Shown here piece by piece: positions 20,001 through 32,300 of a stretch of 64,000 nt of DNA. The stretch covers positions 1,178,001-1,242,000 of the forward strand of contig NC_084776.1 of assembly GCF_028858725.1 (NCBI RefSeq). The letters run 5' to 3'. The notes beneath the pieces were generated by a model that was not told where the DNA came from, did no database searches, and saw only the letters and a program-made list of their open reading frames with translations. Position numbers and translations under genes: made by a program. This DNA comes from Colius striatus (taxonomy: Eukaryota > Chordata > Aves > Coliiformes > Coliidae). How positions within the stretch are numbered: the stretch's first letter is position 1; every line of letters starts with the position of its first letter.

Positions 20001-23000
20001 GGGAACAGCAAAACCCCTTGGAAAGGCCTCACTGGCTGAGACAGGAGCATGGGTGAAGAGGGGGACTGGGGGTGCTGAGGGGCAGGTCACTGTCCCCTCA
20101 CCAGCTCATGCTGCTCCTGCATCTGGCTGATCTTCTTGCCATACTTCTGGTCCACTTGTTTCAGCTCAGCTACCACTGCCTCATACTTCTCACTTAGCAC
20201 CTTCTTATCCTCAATGAGCTGGGCAGGGTGAAGGAAAGGCATGGGGCAGGGCAGAGCCACCTCTGCCTCCAGCTTTAGAAGCATCAGGGTGAGCTGGGAG
20301 CGCTCACCTGGTCGATGAAGGCCAGGTGCCTTTGGAGAGCTGCCTCATACTGCTCCCTCTGCAGCCTGAGCTGCTGGCCCAGCTCCTCCTCAGTCTGTTT
20401 GATGTGCCTGGTGGTCATTTCCCTCTGCTGAGCCTTTTGGATATAGGGAATAGCCACAAGATGTTAGAAGTTACATCCAGCCAGCACGTGTGGAGGAGAT
20501 CACTGCCCACCCCAGAAGGTGCTGTCAGGACAGGGTGAGGAGGAACAGTGTCCCTGGTGCTCACACCTCCTGCCCTGCTGTCAGCAAGAACACTCAAACC
20601 CCTGTGGGACAGCCCAGGTCCAGACCAAGGGCTTCTGGACTTCTGCCAGGGAGGGGACCTTGGGGATGCCTTTCAGACTGGGGAGGGCAGCAAGGAGAAA
20701 TGCAAGCAAAGCCCAGAGCAACCAGGGAGGGGCCTGGTGGGGCATCCCCAGGCACTGCCACCTGCCCAGCAGCACTGGCACCGGGGGGCAGAGGGGGGAA
20801 GGTCTATGTGCAGAGCCCTGATCTTGTCCCTCAAAACCACTGCCCCACAAAGCATCTGCTGAGGGCTCTTGGTGTTTGTTCCCCAGCAAGTTCACACACC
20901 AGGGTCGTCTGCAGCAGGCCGATGGTTTGTTGCTTCTCCTTCAGTTCCAGCTTCAGCCTCACGATGGAGCTCGTCAGCTCCATGGCAACAGCCGCGTCTC
21001 GCTCCAGCGGAGCCTCTTCCACGAGGAGACTCTGCCACAACAGGGGGGAGAAAAAACGGATTAAAAGGTGGTGGGGAGCACCTGGAGCCAGGAGGAGGAG
21101 ATGGGAGACTCTTCCCAGCAGCTCCAGCACTCACCTCCTGCTGTGTGGCCGAGGCAGCCGAGCTGGGCCTCTCCTGTTCCGATTTGTTTATCTCGTCCAG
21201 GAAGCTGATGATGCTCTGGAGCTTGGCCTCTGAGAGCAGGGCCCCGTCCTCAGGGACCCCCGGGGAGTGGTTCAGCTTCCCAAACTTCTCCAGGTTGTCA
21301 GCAGTCAGGGAGCTGGAGCTGGGCTCCTCCTGGGCAGGGGCAGCCAGGGGAAGGCTCAGGAGGAGCGCTGGCTGCAGCCCAACCTCCGGCTGCACCCCAG
21401 GAACCAGCTGGACCCCCGGGGCCAACCCAGCTCCCACCACAGCCCTCCTGGGGTTTTGCTTCTCCTTGAGGATGCCCAAGCTCTGGCTGCACCACAGCCC
21501 CCAGCTCCCCCAGCAGCAAACCAGCTGCATTTCTCACCCTCCACCACCCAGCAAGCACCGGGAGAAGGCAGCTCGGGGGTCTCTGCTCTCACCAGCCATG
21601 GCTGTCTGTAGGCTGATGCCACGGGCCCCAGTCCCCTGCTTACCCCATCTGTCTGTAAGCAGGGCAGCTCAGGCTCTTCCAAGAGCCTCAGCAAGTCCAG
21701 CAGCTCGTTGGACTGGACCCAGCAGAGCCTGGGCTGAGCCCTGCTGGCAGCAGTCACCGCTGCCTCCACATCCTCACCGCCCGCCTCTCTGGAGCTCACG
21801 TCCTGGGGGCAAGGGAGACAACACACCTTGCAGTGAAAGTTCTGCTGGAGCTCCCTGGAAGTCAATAAAGGCTCCAAGGGTGCCCCAGCAGAAGGGCTGC
21901 TGTCAGGAGCCCCGAGAGGCAAAGCCAGACCCACCTGCAGCTTGTCCTCTGCCCGGGGCTGCCGCGGTGCTGTGGAGCCGAGGTCTGCAGGGCCGATTTC
22001 CTCTGGCTCTGCAGCTACCGAGTGGAAACTGGACTCTGTGGGAACCAGACTGTCCTCAGGCACTTACAACAACCACCCCCTTCCCCTCATGTCACAGACT
22101 GCTCCAGGAGCAGCCAGCAGAGACCTGCAGGAGGGGCTCACCAGCATTATTGGCCTTGGTCACGCTGCCAGCAGGGCTGTCGTTCCTCACAGAGGGGGCT
22201 TTGGCAGTTTGCTTCTTCTTCCCTGCCCTTCTGCTCTCCTTCACCAGCACAAGCTCTTCCTCTGCCAAGTGCTTTGCATCCAAAGCCTTCTGGGCCCTTT
22301 TCTGGTGTAGCTCCTGCAGGGACAGAGCAGCCATCAGCATCCTACCCAGCACACAGGGTGCTTCAACACGTCCCTGCACAGCTTTGGGTACTAGGGAGGG
22401 CCTGGGACATAGCACCCACCCATGGGCTGGCTGCTCATTGCTGTGTCTCCCCTGACAAAACACCATTCCAGTTAGGAGAAAGAGAAATTGAGGGGTTAAA
22501 AAAATCCTCAGCCATCTTGCAAGCAAATATGCAACAGCCACACAGCACGTGCCAGCCCTGGTCTGTGCCCCAGGGGCACCAGCCCTGGGCTGCTGCAAAG
22601 AGGGCTGCCAGGATGGGGTGAGGGGCTGCCAGGACGGGGCCAGGGGCTTCCTGGCAGCAGGCAGAGTGTGGTGCTTAGCCCATCCTGTCCTAGGGCACTC
22701 TTGTCCTCAGCCTCTCTGAGGAGCTGCAGTTACAGTTGCCCTGTTGCAACACTGACACCCTTTTCCCAAGAACCAGGGTGAAGCCAGAGCTGTGTTCAGG
22801 GGCTCCAAACGGGCAGCTCCTTCCATTGGCAGGAGCACAGTGGGAACGTGCTGCATGGGGAGCACTCCTCCATCTCCGAGGCTGGCCCCAGTTCTGCCAG
22901 AGATGCAGAGGAGAAGCCCTTTTGCTGCCTCACAAGAAGATGCCAGCAGCTGGGCTGGGGCAGGCCCCAGCTCCCTGCCCCTCGGTACCTGGATGGCAGC

Positions 23001-26000
23001 ACGTCGCGCCGCACGCGCCTTCTCCTCCCGGATCTGCCGCCGTTCCTTGGCCTTCCTCTCCTGCAAACCCAGGATGTGCCCTTCCTGCATTTGCTGGTGC
23101 ATTTCCTTCCAGAGGAGGGTGACAGGCGTTAGTGAGATCTCTCCAGTACCCACCACCCACAGCAGGGGAGCCAGAGGGGACACATGGCATGCCTGAGGTC
23201 ACCCCATCCCACCGCCCGGGTCTGAGCCCCAGGGGAGCTCTGCTGGGTGCTGTCTGTGGAGACTAAATGCAATTATTAGTCATCTGGGTCTGAAACCACC
23301 GAGGAAACGAGGCTTAAAAATAGAGTCTCCCAGGAGAGAGCTCTGGGACTTGTTATGGGGATAAATAATTGAACACAAAGAAACACAAATAGCTGCAGAT
23401 GACTCGTCACCCTCCAATGAGCCAATTCCTTACTGATCCCCTTCCATGAGCTGGGACAGGGGATCCCTGCCCTGGCCACCACTCACTGAGACAGTGAGAA
23501 TGCTGCAGGATCTGTGCTGCTGCTGCCAAGCCTCTGCTCCCGTCAGCAGGGAGCTGGGAGCCCAGAGCTGTGTGGCACCCAGGGGCTCTGGGCCTGAACT
23601 CACCCTGGAACCAAACCCCTGCACATCCAGCACAGCTCTGTGGGCACAGGACCCTCCCTGGCTCCATGGAGCACAAGGGGCTGCCTGTGCAGAGCCCCCT
23701 CATCTCCAGCAGCTCAGGTCTCCTTGGAGGCTCAGGTGACTACAGGGACTCATAATTAAAGCTGCAGGACCTGAGGCTGTTCAGCCTGGAGGAGGCTGAG
23801 GGGGGGCCTGCAACTGTATTCCCCAGTGAGTGAGGTGAGTGGCTGTGGGGTGGGCAGGGCCTGTGCTGCAGGGCAGGGGACAGCACTGACCTGTCTCTTG
23901 GACGCCAACAAGCGCCCCAGAGCCGCGGCTGCCGCCCGGTGCCGCTGCGAGTGCCGCCGGTACCAGCGCTGGATGGTGATGGCTGCAGAGGTCACCTGCT
24001 GGATGAACCTGTGGGGAGAGGGAGGCTCAGCATGGTGCCAGGCTCCTCCTGCTGCCCACAGCACCGGCACCTGCCCTGCCCCTCACGCCCTGCCCCAGCC
24101 AGGCCCTTTCCCAGGTGCCAGCACAGCCTTCCTGGGGTGAGAGGACAGCTGGAAGCACAGAGCCAGGTCTGAGGGAGGGCAAATCGCCCCTGTGGGTGCA
24201 CAGCAGGGGCCTTTCCTCAGTCTGAAGCCCCACAGGACAAGAACAAACCAGCACCAGCTCTCCTGGAGCAAACCTCTCTGCCTAGCACCCTCCTCCTGCC
24301 TCTTCCCACCAGCCCTGCCTCACCTCTCTGCCTCCTCCTCGGTCACCTCCGTCCTCTGGGCCAAGCTGCTGCTGTTGTTGTTGTGGGTCACGATGTTGTT
24401 GCTGGAGAAATTCTTCTGGGACTTGGCGAAGCTGCTTTCACTGTCCTCATTGGAGGTCGCTTTGACAACGTTGCTGAGGAGGAAGATGAAGGTACTTGGT
24501 ACCATACTGCCCAGTCCTGGGCCACACCAGCCTCCAAGTCAGGAGCTCCCCACACTTACTTGAGCGAGCTGGGTGCCTGGTTGGAACTTTTGGGTGCAGG
24601 ACCCTTGTCAGCCGTGGAGTAGTTGTTGTGCACCATGGTGGTGACACAGTTGCCCACTGTGCCCTTGTTGCTCCTTTTGTGGAGAGAAGAGGAGGTGTTA
24701 GGACTGGCTGGATGTGGAGGGGATGGGACACACCAATGCTGGCTGCTGCCCACCCCTGACCCCCCACACACCTCAGCAGCTGAGGCACAGACTCAGCTTC
24801 AGCAGACCCAGCAGCCTGCTCTTCAGGTGTGTTCTGCACACACCCTTAGCTCAAGTCTCTCCTGCACCTGAAGACTTCAAGTTCTACCTGTTCCCTTTCC
24901 CAGGGAGAGAGCAGCTTCTCCCACACACCCACCAAGCTCCTGTGTGGCTCCCAGAGGTGCCCTGGCACATTGTCACTGTCGCTCTGCCCCATGGTGAGGC
25001 AGAGCAGCAGCACTCCCTCCTCTGCCCGGCTGTTCTCTGTGTGCAGCTCCTCCCCTACCTGTTGTTGGCAGTGAAGTTGGCTGCCAGGAGCATGGTGCCT
25101 TCTTTCCTCCTCATGCCTGCTGCTGGCCCAGCGCCGTGGGAGCCAGAAGGGCCCGAGAACACGCGTGGCTGATCGTCCTGTCAGGGAGAGGCGGGAGTGA
25201 GCACAGGCAAGAGCCAGACCCACAGGCCCTGCCTGGGGCACAACACCAACACTGGCCATCCAAACTGCCAGCTTCAACTGCAGGCTGAGGAAGGACCAGT
25301 CTGACCATCACAGCTGAGCTGTATGGGCCCATCCTTGGACTAGGGAAGCCCTCCCAGCCCTCAGCCAGCCCCCCAGACAGCCCCATCCTCACCAAGACAT
25401 TCCAGGTGGTTTTCTTGTCTGAGGAAGTTTTGCTCAGACTCCCCTCTAGTTTCTGTCTTTCTTCAGGACAGCTCTCAGAGAAGGTCAGGAGGTCTCCCAT
25501 CTGCTCTGAGCTTCAGCCCAAAGCCAGGGCAGGCAGAGAGGAGGAGAGAACGCGTGTTTGGAGTGAATATTGCAGGCAGACAACCAGCAGCGAGGCAGCG
25601 CTGGCACTGGCTTACCAGCACAGCCACCATGGCACGGAGCAGGGACAGGACTCACTGCACAGCCAGGAAACCTATGCAAGGGTCAGCTCTGCACAGAGCT
25701 TTAGGCTTCAGCAGCATGTGGGGATAATACATTAATAATGTATTAAATATATTACAGGAGTGGATCTATTAATAATGTATTAAAGGAGGAGGCTGAGGGC
25801 AACAGGGGAATGGAAAAATCGGATTCAGAGATGAGCTGGAGACGGAGAAGTTTTAATCTCCTACCAGGGGCCAGATAGGGCCCAAAGGGTCCCTGTAACT
25901 GAACAGTCTCATCCTTTGGAATTACATTGAGTGTCTCTTGTGACAGAAGCTTCCCAGACACAAAATACAATCTATCTCCCCAAATCTTCACCGAGTGACC

Positions 26001-27049
26001 TCCACTCCAAAGAACCAACCCAACCCAAAGGCCAGCCCTTGGCTTCCCACAGCCAGGATGGAGCCCTAGATGTGTGTGGCAGAGCTCAGTGCAGGGTTCT
26101 GATCTGCTCTGGGTCCCTCCTGGCAGCTGCTTGGGCTGAGCTGTACCTTTGGGCACTGGTCACCCACTGGTTGACCTGCGTGGTGCTGCTGGACCTCCGG
26201 AGGTTGTTCATGGCCCCGGATCCTGCCTCATCCTGCAGAGCAGAGAGCTGAAGTCAGCTTCATGGAGAGGCACAGGCAGGCACAGCTGGGCTGCCTGGCC
26301 TAGGCAGGTTCCCCTCGAGTCAAGCAAACAAAAATAGCCCTGCTGGTGGTGTTACCCTGCCACCCACCCCGTTTCCCCTATCCCCGTGGCTGTCAGCCTC
26401 TCCTTGGGCAGTGTTCGGTGCCACCTCCCTCCCTCTTGTCTCTCACACTGCTGCAGAGCCCACGGGAACATGGTCCTTTGTGTGAGCTCCTGGTCCTCAT
26501 CACCTGCCCTGGGGGTGAGTGTGCAGGACAGTTGCTGAGGCAGGAGGGATTGCTCAGCAAAGATCACCCAGAAAAAAGAGCCCTCAGCGTGTTTGGCTGC
26601 TGGGTCAGGGCACCAGGCCAGTGAAACCCACAGACACCTGTCAGCCCCTGTGCCAGGCTGCCCAGGGAGCTGGGGCAGTGCCCAGCCCTGCAGGGATCCC
26701 AAAGCCGTGGGGCTGAGGTGCTGAGGGCCCTGGGTCAGTGCTGGGCTGGGCAGGGTGAGGGCAGGGCTGGGCCTGCAGCAGCTCCAAGGGCTTTGATAAC
26801 CCAAAGGACTCTGTGACGGTGTGGTCACAGGCACGTCCCTGCCCCACGCAGCACGGCTGAGGGAGCTCTCACCAGAGCCTTGCGCCGCGGTTTGCTGTCG
26901 GCGGTGACCGAGACGGAACGCGCCATGTGCCTGGCGGGACGGGCGCTGCTGGGGCGCCGCGGGAGCAGGGCCGGGACGCCCCTCAGGCTCAGATCCACGC
27001 TGCCAGGACAGGCACCCTGGGAGGAGGGGCTGCTGCGGGTGCTCTTCAT
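17050..27049 (-). CDS. CEP131: CEP131 (AZI1) centriolar satellite coiled-coil protein
   Basis: Centrosomal protein of 131 kDa, a centriolar-satellite and basal-body protein needed for ciliogenesis and genome stability. Coding exons: 26873-27049, 26147-26232, 25393-25510, 25059-25177, 24560-24673, 24324-24473, 23891-24008, 22989-23105, 22142-22313, 21935-22014, 21644-21802, 21135-21329, 20900-21031, 20308-20433, 20102-20218, 19709-19811, 19295-19496, 18952-19059, 18757-18841, 18591-18665, 18365-18507, 17958-18135, 17664-17860, 17237-17297, 17050-17124. They read continuously to 1068 residues (human 1083). The N-terminal half is low-complexity, with the conserved stretches ARSVSV, NNLRRSSSTTQ, TTWNVLDDQPR and GNCVTTMVHNNY. 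An IQ motif (ITIQRWYRRH) lies near residue 265. From about residue 295 to the end it is mostly coiled coil, including ALLSEAKLQSII, RHLAFIDQLIEDKKVLSEKY and KEIELVI-type segments. The start ATG at 27049 matches the mammalian MKGTR/MKSTR start. The acceptor at 25510 was chosen because the nearer one (25500) breaks the frame. Confidence 0.97.
23757..23822 (+). mobile_element. Short CR1 fragment in a CEP131 intron
   Basis: The sequence GAGGCTGTTCAGCCTGGAGG followed by AGGCTGAGGGGGG matches the internal CR1 segment that also appears inverted in other copies of the window (near 41.6 kb). Only about 65 bases remain. Confidence 0.7.
26638..26828 (+). mobile_element. CR1 LINE fragment (antisense to CEP131)
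   Basis: This is a CR1 3' end in plus orientation, with CAGCCCCTGTGCCAGGCTGC, CCCAGGGAGCTGGGGCAG and a GGGATCCCAAAGCC segment. The same phrases occur at 62745 (plus) and inverted at 30540-30610. It is truncated at the 5' end. Confidence 0.85.
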
Positions 27050-27050
27050 G

Positions 27051-28170
27051 CTGGGACAGACAGAAGAGGCCCTGGAAGCACCACACAGACGGAGAGGTGA
27101 AGGGACGGGGAGCACGTCCCATCCCGCGCTCTGCTCTCAGCTGCCTCCAGCAAACGCTGCTCACTGATGGAACGGCACAGAGTCAGGAGCTGCCGCTGTC
27201 CCCAGGCACATGCCACCAGCTCATCACTTTATTAGTGCTGCCCGAACCACCCCTGCACCCCTGCTCCCCAGCTGGTCTGGTTTCACCCAGTCCAGGGCCC
27301 AGTGCAGTCCTTGGCAATGCCTCAGCCTCCAGCAACGCAGGTAAACAAAAGGCTCTCGATGGAGACTGCCTGGGAAAGCAGGGCTCAGGCCTCGAGTCCA
27401 GGCTGAGGGCACCCAGGACAGAGCCCTCAAGCCCAGGACTCACCAGGACTCCAGATCCCAAAGCCCAGGACATCCTGACCCATGCTCCCAAGGCCCCAAG
27501 CCCAGACCTCCTGGACCACCTCATGGCCCTAATGCCCAGGGCCTCAGGCCCCCCAGGTCCCAAGGCACAGGACCCACCAGATGCCCAGATCCCAAAGACC
27601 CAAGACCCCAGTGGGCTCTAAAGGCCTGGGCCAGACTGCCCAGGGCCAGGCCCTGTGTCCATCCCCCTCAATAACCCCAAGGCTCAGACTCCCAAGGCCT
27701 CCAGGTCTCAAGGCCCAGCGCAGCCTCCCCACAGCCCCAAGACCCGGGGCAGCCAGGTCCCAAGGCCCAGCCCCTCCCAAAGCCCAGGTCCCACAGCCCA
27801 GCACCCCCCGTGCCCCCAGGACGCAAAGGCCCAGAACCCCCGAGGCCCCAGGCCCAGCCCCGCGCCCAGCCCCTCGCGGCCACGAGCGGCCACACGAGTG
27901 AGGGGCCTCAAACGGCGAGAAAAGGCCCAGAGACAGCCGAGACCCGCCCCGGGACCTCTCCGAGGTGGCGGCAGCACCGAGGCCTCAGCCCCGGCCTCAC
28001 CCGCGGCCCCGGCGCCGGCCGCTCCCGCCGCGGCCCCGTCCCGCCGCGGCCCCTCACCGGCCGCCGCCGCCCCGCAGCCAACCGCCGCCGCGCGGCCCGC
28101 GACGGGCAGCGCCGCAGCCAATGGGAACGGGGCGGGGCGACGGGAGAGAGCGCGGATTGGCTGAGGAGTT
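27051..28170 (-). promoter_or_regulatory. CEP131: CEP131 5' region: probable non-coding exon 1 and CpG-island promoter
   Basis: The coding exon is preceded by a good acceptor (TCTGTCTGTCCCAG, exon from 27050), so an upstream leader exon is needed. A CpG island covers 27860-28170. A consensus donor (GTGAGG on the minus strand) ends a candidate leader exon at 28058. CCAAT boxes sit at 28118-28122 (plus) and 28156-28160 (minus), with a GGGGCGGGGCG Sp1-type site beside them, so transcription probably starts near 28080-28115. The stretch 27180-27860 between the two exons is intronic, CCCAGG-rich and without exons. Confidence 0.55.
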
Positions 28171-28314
28171 GGGAGGGGGCGGGGACAGGAGGGGCGGGGG
28201 TATGGGCGTGGCTAAAGGAGGGGGCGTGGCCTGGAGGGAGGGGGCGGGGCTTGTGCGGGGCCAGGAGGAGCCGTGGGGCGGGGGGGACATCGGCGCTGGG
28301 GGGAGCTGGGGGCA

Positions 28315-28853
28315 CAGGGAGCTGGGGCAGGGCTGTGTGGGGCAGACGGAGCCGTCCCAGCGCTGGGGCAGGGGTGTGTGGGGCAGAGGGAGCTGTCCCA
28401 GGGCTGGGGCAGGGCTGTGTGGGGCAGAGGGAGCCGCCCCAGCGCTGGGGCAGGGATGTGTGGGGCAGACGGAGCCGTCACAGTGCTGGGGCAGGGGTGT
28501 GTGGGGCAGAGGGAGCCATCCCAGGGCTGGGGCAGGGGTGTGTGGGGCAGAGGGAGCCGCCCCAGCGCTGGGGCAGGGATGTGTGGGGCAGAGGGAGCCA
28601 TCCCAGGGCTGGGGCAGGGGTGTGTGGGGCAGAGGGAGCCGTCCCAGCGCTGGGGCAGGGATGTGTGGGGCAGAGGGAGCCGTCCCAGCGGTAGGGCAGG
28701 GCTGTGTGGGGCAGAGGGAGCCATCCCAGGGCTGGGGCAGGGGTGTGTGGGGCAGAGGGAGCCGCCCCAGCGCTGGGGCAGGGATGTGTGGGGCAGAGGG
28801 AGCCACCCCAGCGCTGGGGCAGGGATGTGTGGGGCAGAGGGAGCTGTAGAGCA
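28315..28853. repeat. 41-bp minisatellite, about 13 units, between CEP131 and TEPSIN
   Basis: Units of 41 bases (core GCTGGGGCAGGGGTGTGTGG plus GGCAGAGGGAGCCGTCCCA) begin at 28321, 28362, 28403 and so on to about 28853. Each unit carries the palindrome CCCAGCGCTGGG or its variant CCCAGGGCTGGG. All six frames stay open because no stop occurs in the unit, which produces open frames up to 334 codons. None is a gene. The array ends about 40 bases from the TEPSIN poly(A) signal. Confidence 0.95.
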
Positions 28854-28895
28854 GGCTCCAGGAAGAAGTCACAAGTCCCAGTCCCACGTGTGGGG

Positions 28896-28901
28896 TTTAT
28901 T
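28896..28901 (-). terminator. TEPSIN: TEPSIN polyadenylation signal
   Basis: The minus strand reads AATAAA (in CCTCAATAAACCCC), giving a 3' UTR of about 440 bases from the stop at 29339. Confidence 0.85.
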
Positions 28902-29338
28902 GAGGGGTCCCAGCCCCAAGGGGACGGCGCCTGTTCCCGCCTCAGCCCCACGGTGCTGGGGCCAGAGGCAGAGGGCTGCACACCAGTGCCCCCCGGCTGC
29001 GCCACAGTCCCCAAACCGCCCGCAGCTCAGCTCAGCCCTCCAGCCCACGTCACCCTGTGCTTCCCCCAGCCCTGGGGAAGCAAAACAGGGAGAGGGACAT
29101 TACAACCTTTGCAAAGCTCCCGCTGCCCTGTCACACCCCGTGTCCCCACATCGCCCCCCTTCCTCACCCCACACGCTGCAGAGCCGCTCCTTTGTCTTCC
29201 AACAGGGGACCGGGGTCCCCATCCCTGCCCAGCACCATGCAGCAGCAGCTGAGCCCCGGGGGGCTCCAGTGCAGTAAGACCCCGTGGGGAGGGAGGGAAG
29301 GCAGAGCCCCTGCAGCCCCCCGGGAGCCCAATCGGCAG

Positions 29339-32300
29339 CTACAGGTTGAGGAAGGCAAAGGCAGACGGCTGCCAACTGCCCTCTGCGCCCGTCCGTGTGT
29401 CCTGGGGCCGCGACTGTGTCCGTGGCTCTGCCGGCGGGGGGTCTGGGCAGAGCCCTGCGCCAGGACGGGCCACCAGCTCCATCCCGGCGAAGAGGGAGAG
29501 GGCAGGGGCGGCCGCCGCGCCCTGTGCCAGCCCGCTCACCCGCTCCCGCTCGCAGGGACGGGCCGGCACCGCGGCCCCGGGCTGCCCGTGCCGCTCGGCT
29601 TCCAGCCCGCGCTCGTGGCCGGCGGCCGGGGGCTGAGGCGCGGGGCTGAGGGGGCTGAGGACGCTCTGGCCTGCCAGCAGCGGCGTGGCCGTCAGCAGGT
29701 CCCCGGGGCACGGCGCTGAGCCCACGCTGAGCACCGAGGCGTCGGAGCCCGGGCGGGCGCCCTTCTGGTCTCTGCACAGAGCCTCGAACTGCCGCAGGAT
29801 CTGGGGAGGGGGCACAGGGCAGGGAGTGAGGGGGGCAATAGGAAGGGGGTCTGGTCTCAGCACCTTTCTCCCAGGCAGACGCTGTCCTGGGGACCCGTCC
29901 CAGTGTCCCCTCCCAGGGCTCAGCTTCATCTCCTGGGGAGCGACCATGGCAGCCCCCCAGCCCCAGGACAATTCTCACCCCTCAGGGACCATTCCCTAGA
30001 GCTGGGTGTCGGTGAGGAGGTGTAGGACGGTGCCCAGGAGCCCCCCACCCCGGGTGAAGGCCCAGGGGGGCATCCCAGGAGTCACCTTTGTGGCTCGGTT
30101 GGCGACGGGGCCGGGGCTGCCTTGGCTGAGCTGCTGCAGGTGCTGCCGAGTCACGGCAAAGATGTGATCCAGGGAGAGCAGGTCGGAGCACATGAGGGAG
30201 GAGATGGCACACATGGACCTCTGTGGGGAGAGGAGAGGAGCTGAGTGTGGCAGGGAGGACGGGCAGACCCCCAAGTGCCGTTTGCCCCGCGCCGCTGCGG
30301 GGCTGCCGCGCTCACCATGCGGACGCTGTCGCTCGGGTCCTGCAGCGCACGGCTGAGCAGCTCCAGCACCACCTCGCAGTTCAGCAGCCCACACCTGCCC
30401 CAGGGGAGGGGGCACAGCCACACACACACAATCACAGAATGGTTTGGGTTGGAAAAGCCCCTGGAGCTGCTGCAGTCCCAGCCCTGCCCTCACCCTGCCC
30501 AGCCCAGCACTGACCCACGGCCTCAGCACCTCAGCTCCAGGGCTTTGGGATCCCTCCAGGGCTGGGCACTCCCGCAGCTCCCTGGGCAGCCTGGCACAGG
30601 GGCTGACACCCCTCTCAGGGTAACAGTTCTGCCTCAGCTCCAACCTCACCCTCTCCTGGGGCAACTTGAGCCCATTGCCTCTTGTCCTGTCATTCATTAC
30701 CCCCACCTCACTGCACCCTCCTGTCAGGGATTCAGAACATGACCATGTCTCCCCTCAGCCTCCTCTTCTCCAGACTATGTAACCCCAACTTCCTCAGCCG
30801 CTCCCCACCAGCTGCAGCACCCCAGGAGCCAGCAGCTCTCCTGCCTGGCAGCGTTTCGGCCCCCAAGGTCCAGGCCGAGGTAGACAGGGGTGTGAGAAGG
30901 GCTCAGGCTGCCCCTTGAAGCCCCCCCCAGAGCTCCCCACCCAATGCCAGGGTGCCCAGAGTCCCGGGGACCATCCACCTCAGGCACTTACTCCTTGACA
31001 AAGTGCTGTGCTTCCTCCCTGGTGAGGAAGACTCTGGCCCCATGGGTCAGCGCTGCCACCAGGCTCAGCTCCCGCACGCAGTCACCCGGGCTGTCAGCGT
31101 CCACCCTGCTCAGGGGATGCCTCAGTGGGCACAGGGACCAGCCTCACTCCCTCCCAGAGCCCCACCACCCCTCCCACACCAGCCCAAACCCCTTGCCCCA
31201 CGGGCCGGGAGGCCAAACGCCAGGAGGAGCTCGGCCCAGCAGTGCCGAGGGACTCAAACCCGACGGCGTGGAAGAGGAGGGGACGGCTCCCAGAGAGGAG
31301 GGAAGCGTGTCAGGAGGTGCCAGGGGGAAGGGGAACCCCCAGGCCCCGCTCTCACCCACCTCTCAGGCGCCTGGGGCAGCTCCCGGCTGGCCCCGGAGTG
31401 GCCGTCGCTGCCGGATTTGCTGCAGGAGTCGCAGGTCCGGCCGTTGCCCTGCGAGGAGTCGCGGGAGCTGTGCCCGCTGTCCGCCTCCTCCCAGCCGCCC
31501 CCGGCCAGCCCCGGCCGGTGCCTCACTGCAGGGACGGCACCAGGGAGCTGCTGAGCCCCAAACTGCCCCCAGAACCGCGCAGGGACCCCCGGCAGCCTCC
31601 CCCCGGCCCGGCAGCGCGGCCGTACCTCGGGTGCCGTGTGCTGCGGTGGGTGCCGGGGGCTCCGCGGCGCCGGGCGGGCTGGGGGCGGGTGAGGGGGCTC
31701 TCACGGGCTCGTAGGTGTCTTCCTGGAGCCCCCCTGGGCAGGGCCGAGGTCCCTCCGGGCAGGGCAGCACGGCCTGGGCCACGGCCTCGGCTGCTCGCTG
31801 GATGGTGCTGAGCAGGACCTCCCCCGTGGAAGCTGGGGAAAGGACGAGGTGGCAGGAGGCCGGGGGAGGGACGGGGTGTGGGGAGCTCCCCGGGGGGCCT
31901 AGCGCAGCCCCAGCCATCCACCACCCCCTGGGGCCCCAGGACAGCGTGGTGGGGACTGGAGAGGAGTGGCCGTGGCAGCCCCGTTCCAGGCACAGCCTGG
32001 GCTTCTGGGACAGGGGGGTGAGGAAAAACTGGGAGCTGCTGGGACAGGTCTGAGGGCACCAGGTGACCTGCCACGAGCCTGTCACACCATGAGTAGCACA
32101 GGACCTGGCAGAGGCCCTCACCGCCAGCCCCACGGCCAGGCCACCAGCCCAGCACCCAACAGACAGCTCAGGAAAGGGGACAAGTTCTGGGAGCAAAGAG
32201 TGCAACAGGACTCTGCTCTGAGCCACACAGAAACACCTGCTGAGAGAGCCACCAGCAACCAGCTAGGAATGAAGGGAGCCTGGTCCAGCCCCAGGCAGGA

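Noticed and set aside
28273-29277. Several long open frames on both strands (up to 334 codons) with repeated CGAEGA or CPTHPCPS motifs
   Set aside because: They are translations of the 41-bp minisatellite. All frames are open because the unit has no stop, and they run into the TEPSIN 3' UTR.
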